A model generated the notes under the pieces. The model saw only the letters and a list, made by a program, of their open reading frames with translations, was not told where the DNA came from and searched no databases. A stretch of 64,000 bases of DNA, taken from positions 496,001-560,000 of the forward strand of contig CAWEKI010000010.1 of the NCBI GenBank assembly GCA_963809695.1. Direction: 5' to 3'. Below are positions 52,387-61,984 of this stretch, in pieces (the first letter of the stretch is position 1; every line of letters starts with the position of its first letter). Source of the stretch: JAGDMJ01 sp963809695 (lineage in GTDB: Bacteria > Bacteroidota > Ignavibacteria > UBA10030 > UBA6906). A program made the translations under genes and the position numbers.

Positions 52387-53300
52387 TGGGCCTCCATCTG
52401 CTTGGGGGCCGGGTCCCCGCCGACGACCTGAATGAAGATGGACTGAAGGGACGGCTCCACAAGTGCAAATTTTCTAAGCTCCAGCCTCCCGACCATTTCG
52501 GAAAGGATGACCTGCCTCTTCGCGTCGTGACTCAACTCCAGCTCAGCACTGTTCGCATAGATGAGCGCGCGGGACACGCCGGGAAGGGCGTTGAGGAAAG
52601 AGCCGTCCCCTTCAAATTCCAGATGCAACGAATTCGTGCCATACCGCCTCTTGATATCCCGGACACTCCCCCCGAGGACGACCCGCCCTTTGTTGATCAG
52701 ACAGAGAGAGTCGCTAAGCTTTTCAGCCTGATCCATCTGGTGTGTCGAGAAGATAATGGCCTTCCCTTCCTTCTTCAGTTCCAGCAGGATGTCATTGAAA
52801 AGGATCTGGTTAACGGGATCCAAGCCGGAGAACGGCTCGTCAAGCACAAGAAGCTCCGGGTCGTGCAAGACTGCGGTAATGAACTGCACTTTCTGCTGGT
52901 TACCCTTTGACAGTTCCTCCACTTTGCGTTCCCCATGCTCAAGGAGGGAGAAGCGCTTCAGCCATCGATATGCTTCAGCCTTGGCTTTTCCCCGCGAGAT
53001 GCCTCGCAATTCGGCAAAGTACAGGATGGTGTCAAGGACCTTACTCTTCTTGTAAAGTCCCCGCTCTTCCGGCATGTAGCCCAGGATATCACGGGTCCGA
53101 TCGGAGAATTTTCTACCATCGTAGAGTGTCTGCCCGCCGTCCGGTTCCAGAATGTTGAGAATAACTCTGATCGTGGTGGTCTTGCCGGCACCGTTGGGCC
53201 CCAGCAAACCAAAGATTTCCCCCCGCGGGACCTCGAACGAGACGTCGTCTACCGCAAGCACGGTGTTGAACTCTTTCCGAAGATGCGTAACCTGGAGCAT
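52383..53300 (-). CDS. ABC transporter ATP-binding protein (NatA-like)
   Basis: A 305-residue ATPase with Walker A GPNGAGKTTTIR, a Q-loop, the signature LSKGNQQKVQF (a variant LSxGxxQK form common in ABC-2 exporters), Walker B LLVLDEPFSGLDP and the H-loop STHQMDQAE. A C-terminal DUF4162-type extension of about 80 residues follows. It partners the downstream permease through a 4-bp overlap. It lies 46 bp after asnS. Confidence 0.93.
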   Translation of the reverse strand: MLQVTHLRKEFNTVLAVDDVSFEVPRGEIFGLLGPNGAGKTTTIRVILNILEPDGGQTLYDGRKFSDRTRDILGYMPEERGLYKKSKVLDTILYFAELRGISRGKAKAEAYRWLKRFSLLEHGERKVEELSKGNQQKVQFITAVLHDPELLVLDEPFSGLDPVNQILFNDILLELKKEGKAIIFSTHQMDQAEKLSDSLCLINKGRVVLGGSVRDIKRRYGTNSLHLEFEGDGSFLNALPGVSRALIYANSAELELSHDAKRQVILSEMVGRLELRKFALVEPSLQSIFIQVVGGDPAPKQMEAQ

Positions 53301-53346
53301 GGGTTGATCGCTATTATTGCTAAAAAGATGCGCGTGACAGGATTCT

Positions 53347-54642
53347 TTACGGTGTTAGCCTGTAGATCATCCTGGGGAACGGAATGGTCTCGCGCACGTG
53401 ATCCAGGCCGCAAATCCACGATACCGTACGTTCCACGCCGAGCCCAAAACCTGCATGGGGCACGGAGCCAAACCGGCGGAGGTCCAGGTACCATTCGAAC
53501 GCCTCCTGCGGGAGGTTGTGCTCCTTCAGCCGGCCCAGCAACAGGTCCAGATCGTCCTCCCGCTGGCTGCCGCCGATGATTTCGCCATATCCTTCCGGCG
53601 CGAGCACGTCGACCGCGAGCGCAAGTTTCGGGTTTTGCGGGTCCCTCTTCATGTAGAATGCCTTGATCTCAGCCGGATAATGATGAACCATCACGGGGCG
53701 GTCAAATTGTTCAGAGACGACCGTCTCGTCTGCTCCACCCAGGTCATTGCCCCACTCAAAGTAATTCCCCTTTGTCCGGAGAATATCGACAGCTTCATCA
53801 TATGTTATGCGGGGAAGCGGTCGTTTCACGTTCTCAAGAAACTTCACGTTGCGCCCAAGCACCGTCAATTCCGGCATGCGATGCTTCAGGACAGATTGGA
53901 CGATGTGTTCCAGGAATTCCTCGGCAAGGTCCATGTCCTGGTTCAGATCGCAGAACGCCACTTCCGGCTCGACCATCCAGAATTCGGTCAGGTGACGGCG
54001 GGTCTTGGATTTTTCGGCCCGGAATGTCGGGCCAAAAACATACACTTTTCCGAATGCCATCGCCCCCGCCTCCCCGTACAGCTGCCCCGACTGCGTAAGG
54101 TAGGCTTTTCCCATGTCGAAGTATTCGGTCTCGAACAACGTGGAAGTCCCTTCGCAGGCCGCCGGAGTGAAGATGGGCGCATCCATCAGTACGAACCCGC
54201 GATCATCAAAGAAGTCACGGATCGCTTTGATGATTTGATGCCGCACGCGGAGAATGGCATGCTGGCGACTGGAACGCAGCCAGAGATGCCTGCGGTCCAT
54301 CAGGAATTCAACCCCATGTTCCTTCGGTGTGATGGGATACTCTTTGGCGATCTGGATAATATCGATCGCGCTCACATCGAGCTCGTGCCCGCCCGGAGCC
54401 CGGTCTTCCTTCCTCACTTTTCCACTCATCGAAAACGAGGATTCCTGTGTGAGTTCGTCGAACCGCGCATATGAGGAATCGTCAAGCGCACCTTTGACGA
54501 GCACTCCCTGCACAAGGCCCGTGCCATCACGCATGACGAGGAACTTGATCTTCCCGCTCGAGCGCTTGTTGTACAGCCATCCCTTGAGAGTAACCTCATC
54601 GCCGACGTGTTTTGGGAGGTCTTCTATGTAAATGCGGTCCAT
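53347..54642 (-). CDS. asnS: Asparaginyl-tRNA synthetase
   Basis: A 431-residue class IIb synthetase. The N-terminal OB-fold (about 10-110, GDEVTLKGWLYNKRSSGKIKF) binds the anticodon; the catalytic core shows motif 2 GPTFRAEKSKTRRHLTEFW and motif 3 GFGLGVERTVSWICGL. The absence of AspRS-type insertions and the AsnRS-like core mark it as AsnRS. I use the ATG at 54642 (MDRIYIEDLP) after AGGA; the longer frame to 54705 lacks similarity. A direct AsnRS suggests tRNA-Asn does not need transamidation. Confidence 0.93.
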   Translation of the reverse strand: MDRIYIEDLPKHVGDEVTLKGWLYNKRSSGKIKFLVMRDGTGLVQGVLVKGALDDSSYARFDELTQESSFSMSGKVRKEDRAPGGHELDVSAIDIIQIAKEYPITPKEHGVEFLMDRRHLWLRSSRQHAILRVRHQIIKAIRDFFDDRGFVLMDAPIFTPAACEGTSTLFETEYFDMGKAYLTQSGQLYGEAGAMAFGKVYVFGPTFRAEKSKTRRHLTEFWMVEPEVAFCDLNQDMDLAEEFLEHIVQSVLKHRMPELTVLGRNVKFLENVKRPLPRITYDEAVDILRTKGNYFEWGNDLGGADETVVSEQFDRPVMVHHYPAEIKAFYMKRDPQNPKLALAVDVLAPEGYGEIIGGSQREDDLDLLLGRLKEHNLPQEAFEWYLDLRRFGSVPHAGFGLGVERTVSWICGLDHVRETIPFPRMIYRLTP

Positions 54643-54676
54643 GCTTGAATTCCTGTCGAGGTCTGTGAAAGGTTGA

Positions 54677-54705
54677 AATATAGGAAAGAAAGGGGAATTA
54701 TCCAA
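54677..54705 (-). promoter_or_regulatory. Candidate asnS promoter
   Basis: Minus strand TTGGAT, 17 bp, TATATT, about 35 bp before the asnS ATG. The -10 is good and the -35 poor. Confidence 0.35.
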
Positions 54706-54796
54706 TTGAAGACGGGAGAGACGAGTGCAGCACTTCGACGCGCGAGAAACGTTCGCTCGGGATCACCGGGTGAAGGGAAGCCGAACGACACCCATC

Positions 54797-55744
54797 CTAG
54801 CTCATTTGCAGCATTCTCTCGATCGGGACCAGTGCCTTTTTCATGGTGGCGGGATCAATCGTGATCTCCGGACTTCTGTTCTTCATGCAGAGATAGAGCT
54901 TCTCCATCGTATTGAGCTTCATGTACGGGCACTCATTGCAGGAGCAGTTCGCATCCGGCGGGGCTGCAATGTACTGCTTCTGCGGCGCCAGCCTTTCCAT
55001 CTGATGAAGTATGCCCGATTCGGTGGCAACAATGAACCGCCGTGCCGCGGATGCCTGCACGTGTTTAAGCAGCGCGCTTGTTGAGCCGATGAACCCGGCC
55101 TTCGCGAGAATCGGCTCCTCACACTCTGGATGTGCGATGAGTTCCGCATCGGGATATTGCTCCTGAAGATGAGCCAGCTTCCTGATGCTAAAAGTCTCAT
55201 GGACAATGCACGAACCTTCCCAGAGCAGCATGTCCCGCCCGGTCTTCTTGATCAGATATTTTCCCAGATTCCTGTCCGGGGCGAAGAAGATCGGCTTCTC
55301 AGGCGGGATTTGCCGGATGATCTTTTCCGCGTTACTGGAGGTGCAAATGATATCGCTCGCCGCTTTGACGTCGGCAGAACAGTTGATATACGTGATCGAA
55401 ACATGGTCCGGGTGTCGAGCCCGGAATGCCTTGAACGCCGGCGCCGGGCATCCCTCCGCCAACGAACAGCCGGCATTCAGATCCGGAAGAAGGACCTGCT
55501 TATGCGGGTTGAGAATTTTCGCGGTCTCCGCCATAAAATGGACGCCCGCAAAAACTATCACATCTGCCTTGGTGTCAGCCGCCCGGCGTGACAATTCCAG
55601 GCTATCCCCGACGATATCGGCGATGTCCTGGATATCCGATTCCTGATAGTAATGCGCCAGAATTACCGCATTCATTTCATTTTTGAGGCGCATGATCTCG
55701 TCCCGATACCACAAGGGACCTGCGTCTGTTTTTCTCAGGAGCAT
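54797..55744 (-). CDS. nadA: Quinolinate synthase A
   Basis: A 315-residue [4Fe-4S] enzyme that condenses iminoaspartate with dihydroxyacetone phosphate to quinolinate. Cluster-ligand cysteines are seen in NAGCSLAEGCP and NCSCNECPYMKLN, with a third in the middle domain; HYYQESDIQDIADIVGDSL and HPECEEPI are family motifs. I start at the ATG at 55744 (MLLRKTDAGPLW) with AAGG eight bases upstream; it overlaps the glycosyltransferase gene by 10 bp. NadB, its partner, is at 21.8-23.4 kb. Confidence 0.95.
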   Translation of the reverse strand: MLLRKTDAGPLWYRDEIMRLKNEMNAVILAHYYQESDIQDIADIVGDSLELSRRAADTKADVIVFAGVHFMAETAKILNPHKQVLLPDLNAGCSLAEGCPAPAFKAFRARHPDHVSITYINCSADVKAASDIICTSSNAEKIIRQIPPEKPIFFAPDRNLGKYLIKKTGRDMLLWEGSCIVHETFSIRKLAHLQEQYPDAELIAHPECEEPILAKAGFIGSTSALLKHVQASAARRFIVATESGILHQMERLAPQKQYIAAPPDANCSCNECPYMKLNTMEKLYLCMKNRSPEITIDPATMKKALVPIERMLQMS

Positions 55745-56838
55745 ATCATTAACCTTGCCTTTTCCAGGACATCCGTAAGAGGTATCGTGCGAATGTCCCC
55801 ATCCTTCCCAGCTATATAACGATGCCGCACCCCCAAGGGTGCCCACTGTTCGGGACTCGTTGGCCCAAACAATGACAGGACCGGCACTCCGACAGCCGCT
55901 GCCACGTGCATGATCCCGGTGTCGTTCGTGATCATGAGATCAAGCCATTTTAAGGTTGAAGCGACATGCCTAATCGGTTGATTAATAAGAGAATGATACG
56001 ATGTATTCAAATTTTTTTCTACTTCCTTGATCTGCTCCAGATCCATCGGTCCACATGTCACAATCGCCGCCGCGTCGAGCTCCGCCGAAAGGATCGTGAT
56101 AAGCGATGCGAACATCTCCGCGGGCCATCGGTTCGGTGGCTTCCCCGCTCCCGGATGATACCCTATGACAAATCGGCTTGACTTTTTGATTTGCTGCACG
56201 AACAACCGCCCATTTTCCAATTCTTCATCAGATAACGTCATTTCCAAAGAAAGGTCGCCGATGGTCAGATCAAGATCCGCGGCGCTGTCGAGATTCCTGA
56301 GCGTCTGATGCCGGTCAGGGCAGGAACTCCAATCCAGCCCAACGGGAAGTGTAAAAAAGAAAGCCGAGCCATTAGGAGACCCGTTCAATGAGCCGGCGCC
56401 GATCCGGCAACGAGCTCCCGACAGGTAGGCCAGGAAATCGCTCGTGAACGACGTCGACACGGTTGAGGGGACGATGGCAATTGTGAATTTTCTCTGCCGA
56501 AGCTTCCTGACGAAGCTCAGCAGAGCCAGGGGGTGCAGGCGCCCGTGATCCAGAAAGACCCGCTTATCATAAAGAATCACCTCATCAAGATATCGATTTC
56601 CCCGCATCACGTCGATATTTACAGGGCTTGCCATCAATGCCACATGAACATGCGGATACTTGTGCCGAAGCGCCCGCAGAAGCGGCACCACACAGAGCAT
56701 ATCTCCCAACTGGTTGTGCTGGCGGACGACAAGGATGCTCTGGACAACGTCAGGGAAAGGCGGTGGAGATATCCGGGAGCGAAGGAAGAGCCGGAGCAGA
56801 TATGCCACGCCGCGTTTGAAGGATTGTTCGAGAGACAA
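55735..56838 (-). CDS. Glycosyltransferase family 9 (heptosyltransferase-like)
   Basis: A protein of about 367 residues with the GT-B fold of heptosyltransferases. The N-terminal Rossmann half has SILVVRQHNQLGDMLCVVPLL and the C-terminal half has GYHPGAGKPPNRWP and NDTGIMHVAAAVGVPVLSLFG, the GT9 nucleotide-sugar site. It probably adds a sugar to lipopolysaccharide core or another envelope glycan. The start is uncertain: TTG at 56838, 13 bp after the upstream stop with AAAGG upstream, is my choice; a TTG at 56910 lies inside the preceding gene. No other LPS genes are nearby. Confidence 0.85.
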   Translation of the reverse strand: MSLEQSFKRGVAYLLRLFLRSRISPPPFPDVVQSILVVRQHNQLGDMLCVVPLLRALRHKYPHVHVALMASPVNIDVMRGNRYLDEVILYDKRVFLDHGRLHPLALLSFVRKLRQRKFTIAIVPSTVSTSFTSDFLAYLSGARCRIGAGSLNGSPNGSAFFFTLPVGLDWSSCPDRHQTLRNLDSAADLDLTIGDLSLEMTLSDEELENGRLFVQQIKKSSRFVIGYHPGAGKPPNRWPAEMFASLITILSAELDAAAIVTCGPMDLEQIKEVEKNLNTSYHSLINQPIRHVASTLKWLDLMITNDTGIMHVAAAVGVPVLSLFGPTSPEQWAPLGVRHRYIAGKDGDIRTIPLTDVLEKARLMICS

Positions 56839-56851
56839 GGGTTCCCAGCCT

Positions 56852-57085
56852 TTATGATCCAGGGACGGGAGGGTTGTCGTTATCCTCTTTCTTTGGGGTG
56901 AGATCCTCAAATTCCGCGTCGCGAATGTCCCGGAAAGGAGGTTGCTGGGCCTTTTTGGGTGTGCGCACGCCTCCTTTGAGATCGCCTTGTCGGGGGTTCT
57001 GACGGCCCGTAAGCTTCAGTGCAGACTCGAGAATGCGCCAGACAAAGTAGGCCAGCAGGACAAAAAGTATGAGTCGTAGGAACAT
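56852..57085 (-). CDS. Small single-pass membrane protein of unknown function
   Basis: A 77-residue protein with an N-terminal membrane helix (about residues 3-21) and a short polar cytoplasmic tail. The tail contains FRDIRDAEFEDLTPKK, resembling the conserved DIxDAxFE motif of small DUF4834-like proteins in the Bacteroidota. I do not know its function. It begins 2 bp after the deoxynucleoside kinase stop. Confidence 0.7.
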   Translation of the reverse strand: MFLRLILFVLLAYFVWRILESALKLTGRQNPRQGDLKGGVRTPKKAQQPPFRDIRDAEFEDLTPKKEDNDNPPVPGS

Positions 57086-57087
57086 TG

Positions 57088-57777
57088 CTAGCGTTTTTCC
57101 TTCTGGAGCACAGGATTGTAATACTCGACTGCCGCACGGGTAGGTCTGAAGACCTCCCGGAGCAAATCCTCATAGTGCCCCTTGTTTCCAACAAAATCCA
57201 TATCCGCTGCGTTCACAATCAGCAGCGCCGTGGCCTTGTAGCGGAAAAAGAAATAGTTATATGCCTCGTTCAGATCCCTGATGTACGATTCCGACATTTC
57301 CGCCTCGTAGGAGCGGCCGCGCTGTTTGATATTCAGCAAGAGGCGCGGCACGCTCGATTGCAGATAGACCACCAGGTCGGGGGAGGCGATATTGTGCTCA
57401 ATGTTGCTCACCAACGTCTCGTACAACTTCAGCTCTTCGTCCTGCAGGTTCAGGTAGGCAAAGATCTTGTCTTTCTCGAAAATATAATCCGTCACGAGAA
57501 AGCGGTGGAACAGATCCGCCTGGAAAAGCTCTCGTTGTTGTTTGTACCTCGTGAGCAGGAAGAAAATCTGTGTCTGAAACGCGTACCGCTCCGAGTCCCG
57601 GTAGAAATCCTTGAGAAACGGATTCTCCTCAAATTTCTCAAGCACTACTTGTGCCCCGAGGGTCTCCCCCAGCATCTGGCAGAGAGTGGTCTTGCCCACG
57701 CCGATGCACCCCTCAATCGCGATATACCGGATATCGGACTGGGCAATCAGTTCCGAAAGAGGATCCTGTTTGGCCAA
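57088..57777 (-). CDS. Deoxynucleoside kinase
   Basis: A 229-residue P-loop kinase of the deoxyadenosine/deoxyguanosine kinase family that salvages deoxynucleosides. Visible are the P-loop IEGCIGVGKTTL (20-31), the Glu-containing LEKFEENPFL, the family segment VTDYIFEKDKIFA, and the Arg-rich lid QRGRSYE. Length is standard. The nucleoside preference cannot be assigned. It lies between folK and the small membrane protein in a closely spaced run. Confidence 0.9.
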   Translation of the reverse strand: MAKQDPLSELIAQSDIRYIAIEGCIGVGKTTLCQMLGETLGAQVVLEKFEENPFLKDFYRDSERYAFQTQIFFLLTRYKQQRELFQADLFHRFLVTDYIFEKDKIFAYLNLQDEELKLYETLVSNIEHNIASPDLVVYLQSSVPRLLLNIKQRGRSYEAEMSESYIRDLNEAYNYFFFRYKATALLIVNAADMDFVGNKGHYEDLLREVFRPTRAAVEYYNPVLQKEKR

Positions 57778-57796
57778 AGAGGCTCCTTGAGTGTGT

Positions 57797-58303
57797 TTAC
57801 GGGTTGATGCGAAATGACGTCTTCACCACGCGCCCTTCGTCGCGGCACTGCCGTGCAAGTTGTTCCACGGTCATGCCGTTGACAGGGTGAACCAGATCCG
57901 GCGCGATTTCACGCAATGGAAGCAGCACGAACTTCCTCCGCTCAAGTTCCGGATGAGGGACGGTCACCGTGTCATCGCTGTACACAAGTCCATCGTACAC
58001 GAGAATATCCAGGTCGATCTCCCGAGGCCCCCATCGCTCCCTCTCCTTTCTGCCTGCGCCCTGTTCGATCCTTTTCAACTCCTTGAGCAATTCCTGCGGG
58101 AGCAACGTCGTCTCAAGCTCGCCGACGGCATTGAGGAATCTCGGCTGGTCCTTTACGCCATGTGGATCGGTCTCATACACCGACGAATACCAGACCACTT
58201 TCGTCCCCGGAAGGCGGCGCAGTTCTCCCGCCGCCGCGTTCAAGAAACGGTGCCGCTCCCCAAGATTCGACCCCAGGCCGATGAACACGGAATAGGTCTT
58301 CAT
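57797..58303 (-). CDS. folK: 6-hydroxymethyl-dihydropterin pyrophosphokinase
   Basis: A 168-residue enzyme of folate synthesis that pyrophosphorylates 6-hydroxymethyl-dihydropterin with ATP. The conserved GLGSNLGER, RWGPREIDLDIL (metal-binding Asp pair) and PHPELERRKFVLLPL are all present. It overlaps folB by ATGA (58300-58303). Confidence 0.96.
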   Translation of the reverse strand: MKTYSVFIGLGSNLGERHRFLNAAAGELRRLPGTKVVWYSSVYETDPHGVKDQPRFLNAVGELETTLLPQELLKELKRIEQGAGRKERERWGPREIDLDILVYDGLVYSDDTVTVPHPELERRKFVLLPLREIAPDLVHPVNGMTVEQLARQCRDEGRVVKTSFRINP

Positions 58304-58668
58304 CGCGAGTACGAGATTTCCACCTCAACGTAGTCCACCACTCCCTTGACCGGAGGATGCGGCTTGCGGATCCTGGTCACCACCCGTTCGACATTGTAGA
58401 AGTCCCTGATGATCGCCTTGCTGATGGTCAGCCCCAACGCCTCCAGTAACCTGTATTTTCGGGCTAGCACCACCTGGCTGATCACCGCATAGACCTTTTC
58501 ATAGTCGACCGTCTTCCTGAGCGCGTCCTTCTCTGCCGCAGTTGAAACGTCGCAGTACAGCTCCACGTCAACCTCGAACTTCCCGCCCAGGTTCTGCTCA
58601 TCTTCTTCCGTCCCGTGATAGGCATAGAAGACAGCATTCTTGATACGGATCACGTCCACTTCAGCCAT
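58300..58668 (-). CDS. folB: Dihydroneopterin aldolase
   Basis: A 122-residue enzyme that converts 7,8-dihydroneopterin to 6-hydroxymethyl-dihydropterin, the substrate of FolK. The sequence has YAYHGTEEDEQNLGGKFEVDVEL with the catalytic Glu region, TVDYEKVYAVI, and the Lys in RIRKPHPPV. The ATGA overlap with folK couples consecutive pathway steps. It follows glnS by 8 bp. Confidence 0.93.
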   Translation of the reverse strand: MAEVDVIRIKNAVFYAYHGTEEDEQNLGGKFEVDVELYCDVSTAAEKDALRKTVDYEKVYAVISQVVLARKYRLLEALGLTISKAIIRDFYNVERVVTRIRKPHPPVKGVVDYVEVEISYSR

Positions 58669-58676
58669 GGAAGACC

Positions 58677-60380
58677 TCAGGATTTCTCGATTTTTGCCCA
58701 GGTGTCGCGCAGCGTCACGGCCCGGTTGAACAGGAGCCCCGCTGGCGTCGAATCGTTATCCACGCAAAAGTAGCCGAGCCGCTCGAACTGCATCCGGTCC
58801 TGGGGTTTGGCCCCGGACAGGTTTGGCTCAACCTTGCACCCTTTCAGCATCTCCAGGGAGTTCGGATTGATGAATGCTTTCCAGTTCTCCCCGCCAGGCT
58901 CCTCCACGGTGAACAGCCGGTCATAGAGCCTCACCTCGGCATCCAAGGCATGAGCCGCGGATACCCAATGGACGGTCCCTTTCACCTTCCTGCCGCTTTG
59001 CGAAGAGCCGCTCTTCGATTCCGGGTCGTACGTGCAGCGCAGTTCAATGACTTCGCCGGTCTTCTCGTCCTTTATGACCCCTGTGCACTTCACGATGTAC
59101 GCATAGCGCAAACGGACCTCTGCGCCGGGAGCAAGGCGGAAGTATTTTTTGGGGGGATTCTCACGGAAGTCATCTTTCTCGATGTACAACACCCGGGAGA
59201 ACGGCACCGTGCGGGTTCCCTGCGATGCGTCCTCGGGATTATTCACCGCTTCCAGCTCTTCCACGCGATTCGCATCGTAGTTCTCGATGACCACCTTCAA
59301 GGGCCGCAGAACAGCCATTACACGGGGCGCCCGCTTGTTCAGGTCGTCGCGGAGGCAATCTTCAAGGAGCGCCAGTTCCGAGATACTCTCACTGCGCGCC
59401 ACGCCCACGCGCTCTGCAAACATGCGGATGGATTCCGGCGTATAGCCGCGTCGGCGCAAGCCGGAGAGCGTCGGCATCCGGGCGTCATCCCATCCGGTGA
59501 CGTGCCCCTCCTGCACCAATTGCAGGAGCCTCCGCTTGCTCATCACCGTATACGTCAGGTTCAGGCGCGCGAATTCGATCTGCTGCGAATGGTAAATTTC
59601 GAGCGCGTCCAGAAACCAGTCATACAGCGGACGGTGATCGGTAAACTCGAGCGTGCAGATGGAGTGTGTGATCCGCTCGATCGAATCGCATTGGCCGTGA
59701 GCCCAGTCGTACATAGGGTAAATACACCACGCGTCGCCTGTCCGGTGATGGGTTGCATGAAGGATCCTGTACATGACAGGGTCGCGCATGTTCAGGTTCG
59801 GGGATGACATGTCGACCTTCGCCCGCACGGTGCGGGAGCCGTCCGGGAATTCCCCCTTTCGCATACGTGCAAACAGATCAAGGTTCTCTTCTATCGCGCG
59901 GTTGCGATAGGGGCTCTCTTTCCCGGGTTCCGTGAGGGTCCCGCGGTACTCGCGAATCTGGTCCGCGTTCAAATCACAGACGTACGCTTTCCCTTTCTTG
60001 ATGAGCTGCACGGCATAGTCATACAACTGCTCGAAATAGTCGGAGGCGTAGTACAGCCGGTCACCCCAGTCAAAACCCAGCCACCGCACGTCTTCCTGGA
60101 TCGATTCGACGTACTCCAATTCTTCTTTGGTCGGATTAGTGTCATCAAACCGGAGATTGCAGAGGCCGCGGTAATCCCGGGCGAGCCCGAAATTCAGGCA
60201 GATCGATTTCGCGTGGCCGATGTGAAGGTACCCGTTCGGCTCGGGAGGAAACCGGGTATGAACACGGCCGCCAAACTTCCCTGTCCTCAGGTCTTCATCG
60301 ATGATTTCGTGGAGAAAGTTCCTCCGCTCCAAGGGTTCGCCTGGCGAGGGGCCTTTCTCCGGTACTTCGTGGGGCTTCAT
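58677..60380 (-). CDS. glnS: Glutaminyl-tRNA synthetase
   Basis: A 567-residue class I synthetase. The HIGH motif appears in PPEPNGYLHIGHAKS, KMSKS as VMSKRRL, and the beta-barrel anticodon-binding domain occupies about 345-560. Length equals that of E. coli GlnRS. A direct GlnRS is a patchily distributed, eukaryote-derived trait in bacteria. It lies next to gltX, from which GlnRS evolved. Confidence 0.96.
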   Translation of the reverse strand: MKPHEVPEKGPSPGEPLERRNFLHEIIDEDLRTGKFGGRVHTRFPPEPNGYLHIGHAKSICLNFGLARDYRGLCNLRFDDTNPTKEELEYVESIQEDVRWLGFDWGDRLYYASDYFEQLYDYAVQLIKKGKAYVCDLNADQIREYRGTLTEPGKESPYRNRAIEENLDLFARMRKGEFPDGSRTVRAKVDMSSPNLNMRDPVMYRILHATHHRTGDAWCIYPMYDWAHGQCDSIERITHSICTLEFTDHRPLYDWFLDALEIYHSQQIEFARLNLTYTVMSKRRLLQLVQEGHVTGWDDARMPTLSGLRRRGYTPESIRMFAERVGVARSESISELALLEDCLRDDLNKRAPRVMAVLRPLKVVIENYDANRVEELEAVNNPEDASQGTRTVPFSRVLYIEKDDFRENPPKKYFRLAPGAEVRLRYAYIVKCTGVIKDEKTGEVIELRCTYDPESKSGSSQSGRKVKGTVHWVSAAHALDAEVRLYDRLFTVEEPGGENWKAFINPNSLEMLKGCKVEPNLSGAKPQDRMQFERLGYFCVDNDSTPAGLLFNRAVTLRDTWAKIEKS

Positions 60381-60385
60381 GGTAT

Positions 60386-61834
60386 TCAGTGTACTCTCTC
60401 CATTGCCGCAGCAATCCTGCGAATCGTTTCATCCTTTCCAAGAATGGAAAGGATGTCATACAAACCGGGCCCTGCTCCCATCCCTGAGACTGCCAACCGG
60501 AGCGGATGGATCAGGTCGCTCTTCTTGATCCCTGCGAGTTCCGCCGTTCGCGCCAGCGCTGACTCGAAGTCCGCCGCCTGTGGATTCTCAAGCCCCGCGT
60601 ATTCCTTCATAAGGGCACGGAGATAGCCCGGCGATTCCGGTTTCCATCGCTTGCTGAGGGTCTCCGGATCATAGGTTTCCGGGCTTCGAAAGAAATACGG
60701 AGCCTTTTCAAGAAAATCTCCGATGATCGTGACCCGCTCGCGCATTGCTTCGACAACGCGAAGCAGGTACTCATCCGAAAAGTCGCTCTTGCCGTTGGTG
60801 ACGGTCTCCAGCTGCGGGCGGAGCATAGCCAGGATCTCGCTGCCGGACTTGAGCCGGAGGTGCTGGGCGTTCAGCCAATTCAGCTTCTCGATATTGAAGA
60901 CCGCTCCTGACTTCCCTACCCGCTCAAGTGAAAAATCCTGTATCAGCTCATCTTTCGAAAACAGCTCCCGTTCGTCGCCCGGATTCCATCCGAGAAACGC
61001 AACGAAGTTCACGAGGGCCTCCGGCAGATACCCTTTCTTGCGGTAATCCCCAACGGCAACGTCTCCCTGCCGTTTGCTCAATTTCGACTTGTCAGAGTTG
61101 AGCAGGAGGGGTAAATGAGCAAACGCTGGCATCTCCCATCCGAAATAGTTATAGAGGAGCACATGCTTCGGCGTGCTCGAAAGCCACTCTTCACCGCGGA
61201 TCACGTGGCTGATGCCCATCAGGTGGTCATCCACGACGTTCGCCAGATGATACGTTGGGTATCCGTCGGATTTCAACAGTACCTGGTCATCCAGCTGTTC
61301 GCTCGAGAACTCCACCGGTCCGCGGATGAGATCCTGAAATGCGATGGTCTGCGAATCCGGGACCTTCATCCTGACGACAGCTGGAACCCCTGCTTCGAGT
61401 TTCCTGCGCACCTCATCAGGGGAGAGCTTCAGCGCGCGCCGGTCATATTTCGGCGTGAGACGCAGTTTTTCCTGTGCCTTGCGCATCTCGTCCAACTCCT
61501 CCGGCGTGTCGAACGCGTAGTACGCGTTCCCGTTGGCGAGAAGCTTCTCCACATATTCGCGGTAGAGCGGGATGCGCTCCGATTGCACATAGGGCCCTGC
61601 GGCGCCCCCTTTCACCGGACCTTCGTCATAATCCAGCCCCGCCCAGTGCAGAGTCTCGGTCAAATTGTCGACGGCACCTTCCACGTACCTGCTCCGGTCC
61701 GTGTCCTCGATGCGAAGAATGAACGTGCCGTTATGCTTTCTCGCGAAGAGGTAGTTGTAGAGAGCCGTACGGAGTCCCCCCACATGCAAATAACCTGTAG
61801 GACTTGGGGCAAAGCGTACGCGAATGCTCGGCAC
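60386..61834 (-). CDS. gltX: Glutamyl-tRNA synthetase
   Basis: A 482-residue class I synthetase with the HIGH-type motif SPTGYLHVGGLRTALYN and KLSKRQGD, then an alpha-helical anticodon-binding domain. The start is GTG at 61834 in a sequence with weak Shine-Dalgarno character. It opens a seven-gene run with glnS, folB, folK, dNK and others. Presence of glnS next door suggests this GluRS is the discriminating type, which is inference. Confidence 0.96.
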   Translation of the reverse strand: MPSIRVRFAPSPTGYLHVGGLRTALYNYLFARKHNGTFILRIEDTDRSRYVEGAVDNLTETLHWAGLDYDEGPVKGGAAGPYVQSERIPLYREYVEKLLANGNAYYAFDTPEELDEMRKAQEKLRLTPKYDRRALKLSPDEVRRKLEAGVPAVVRMKVPDSQTIAFQDLIRGPVEFSSEQLDDQVLLKSDGYPTYHLANVVDDHLMGISHVIRGEEWLSSTPKHVLLYNYFGWEMPAFAHLPLLLNSDKSKLSKRQGDVAVGDYRKKGYLPEALVNFVAFLGWNPGDERELFSKDELIQDFSLERVGKSGAVFNIEKLNWLNAQHLRLKSGSEILAMLRPQLETVTNGKSDFSDEYLLRVVEAMRERVTIIGDFLEKAPYFFRSPETYDPETLSKRWKPESPGYLRALMKEYAGLENPQAADFESALARTAELAGIKKSDLIHPLRLAVSGMGAGPGLYDILSILGKDETIRRIAAAMERVH

Positions 61835-61902
61835 CTGTGAAATTCTTTTGAAAGTTGGGAAAATGGAATAACGAGAATGTACGAAAAAGCGAAAACAGAT
61901 GC

Positions 61903-61940
61903 CAAGAGAAAGCCCATCCGCGCAAGCGCGAGGATGGGCA
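61903..61940 (-). terminator. Terminator-like hairpin after the DUF6580 gene
   Basis: Minus strand GCCCATCC, inner GCGC-TT-GCGC, GGATGGGC, then TTTCTCTT. The stem is long and GC-rich, the T-tract weak. It lies about 45 bp beyond the DUF6580 stop and before gltX. Confidence 0.7.
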
Positions 61941-61984
61941 TCTCGTCTGCCTCTCAGGACATTGAACCGTCAACCGGCGAACAG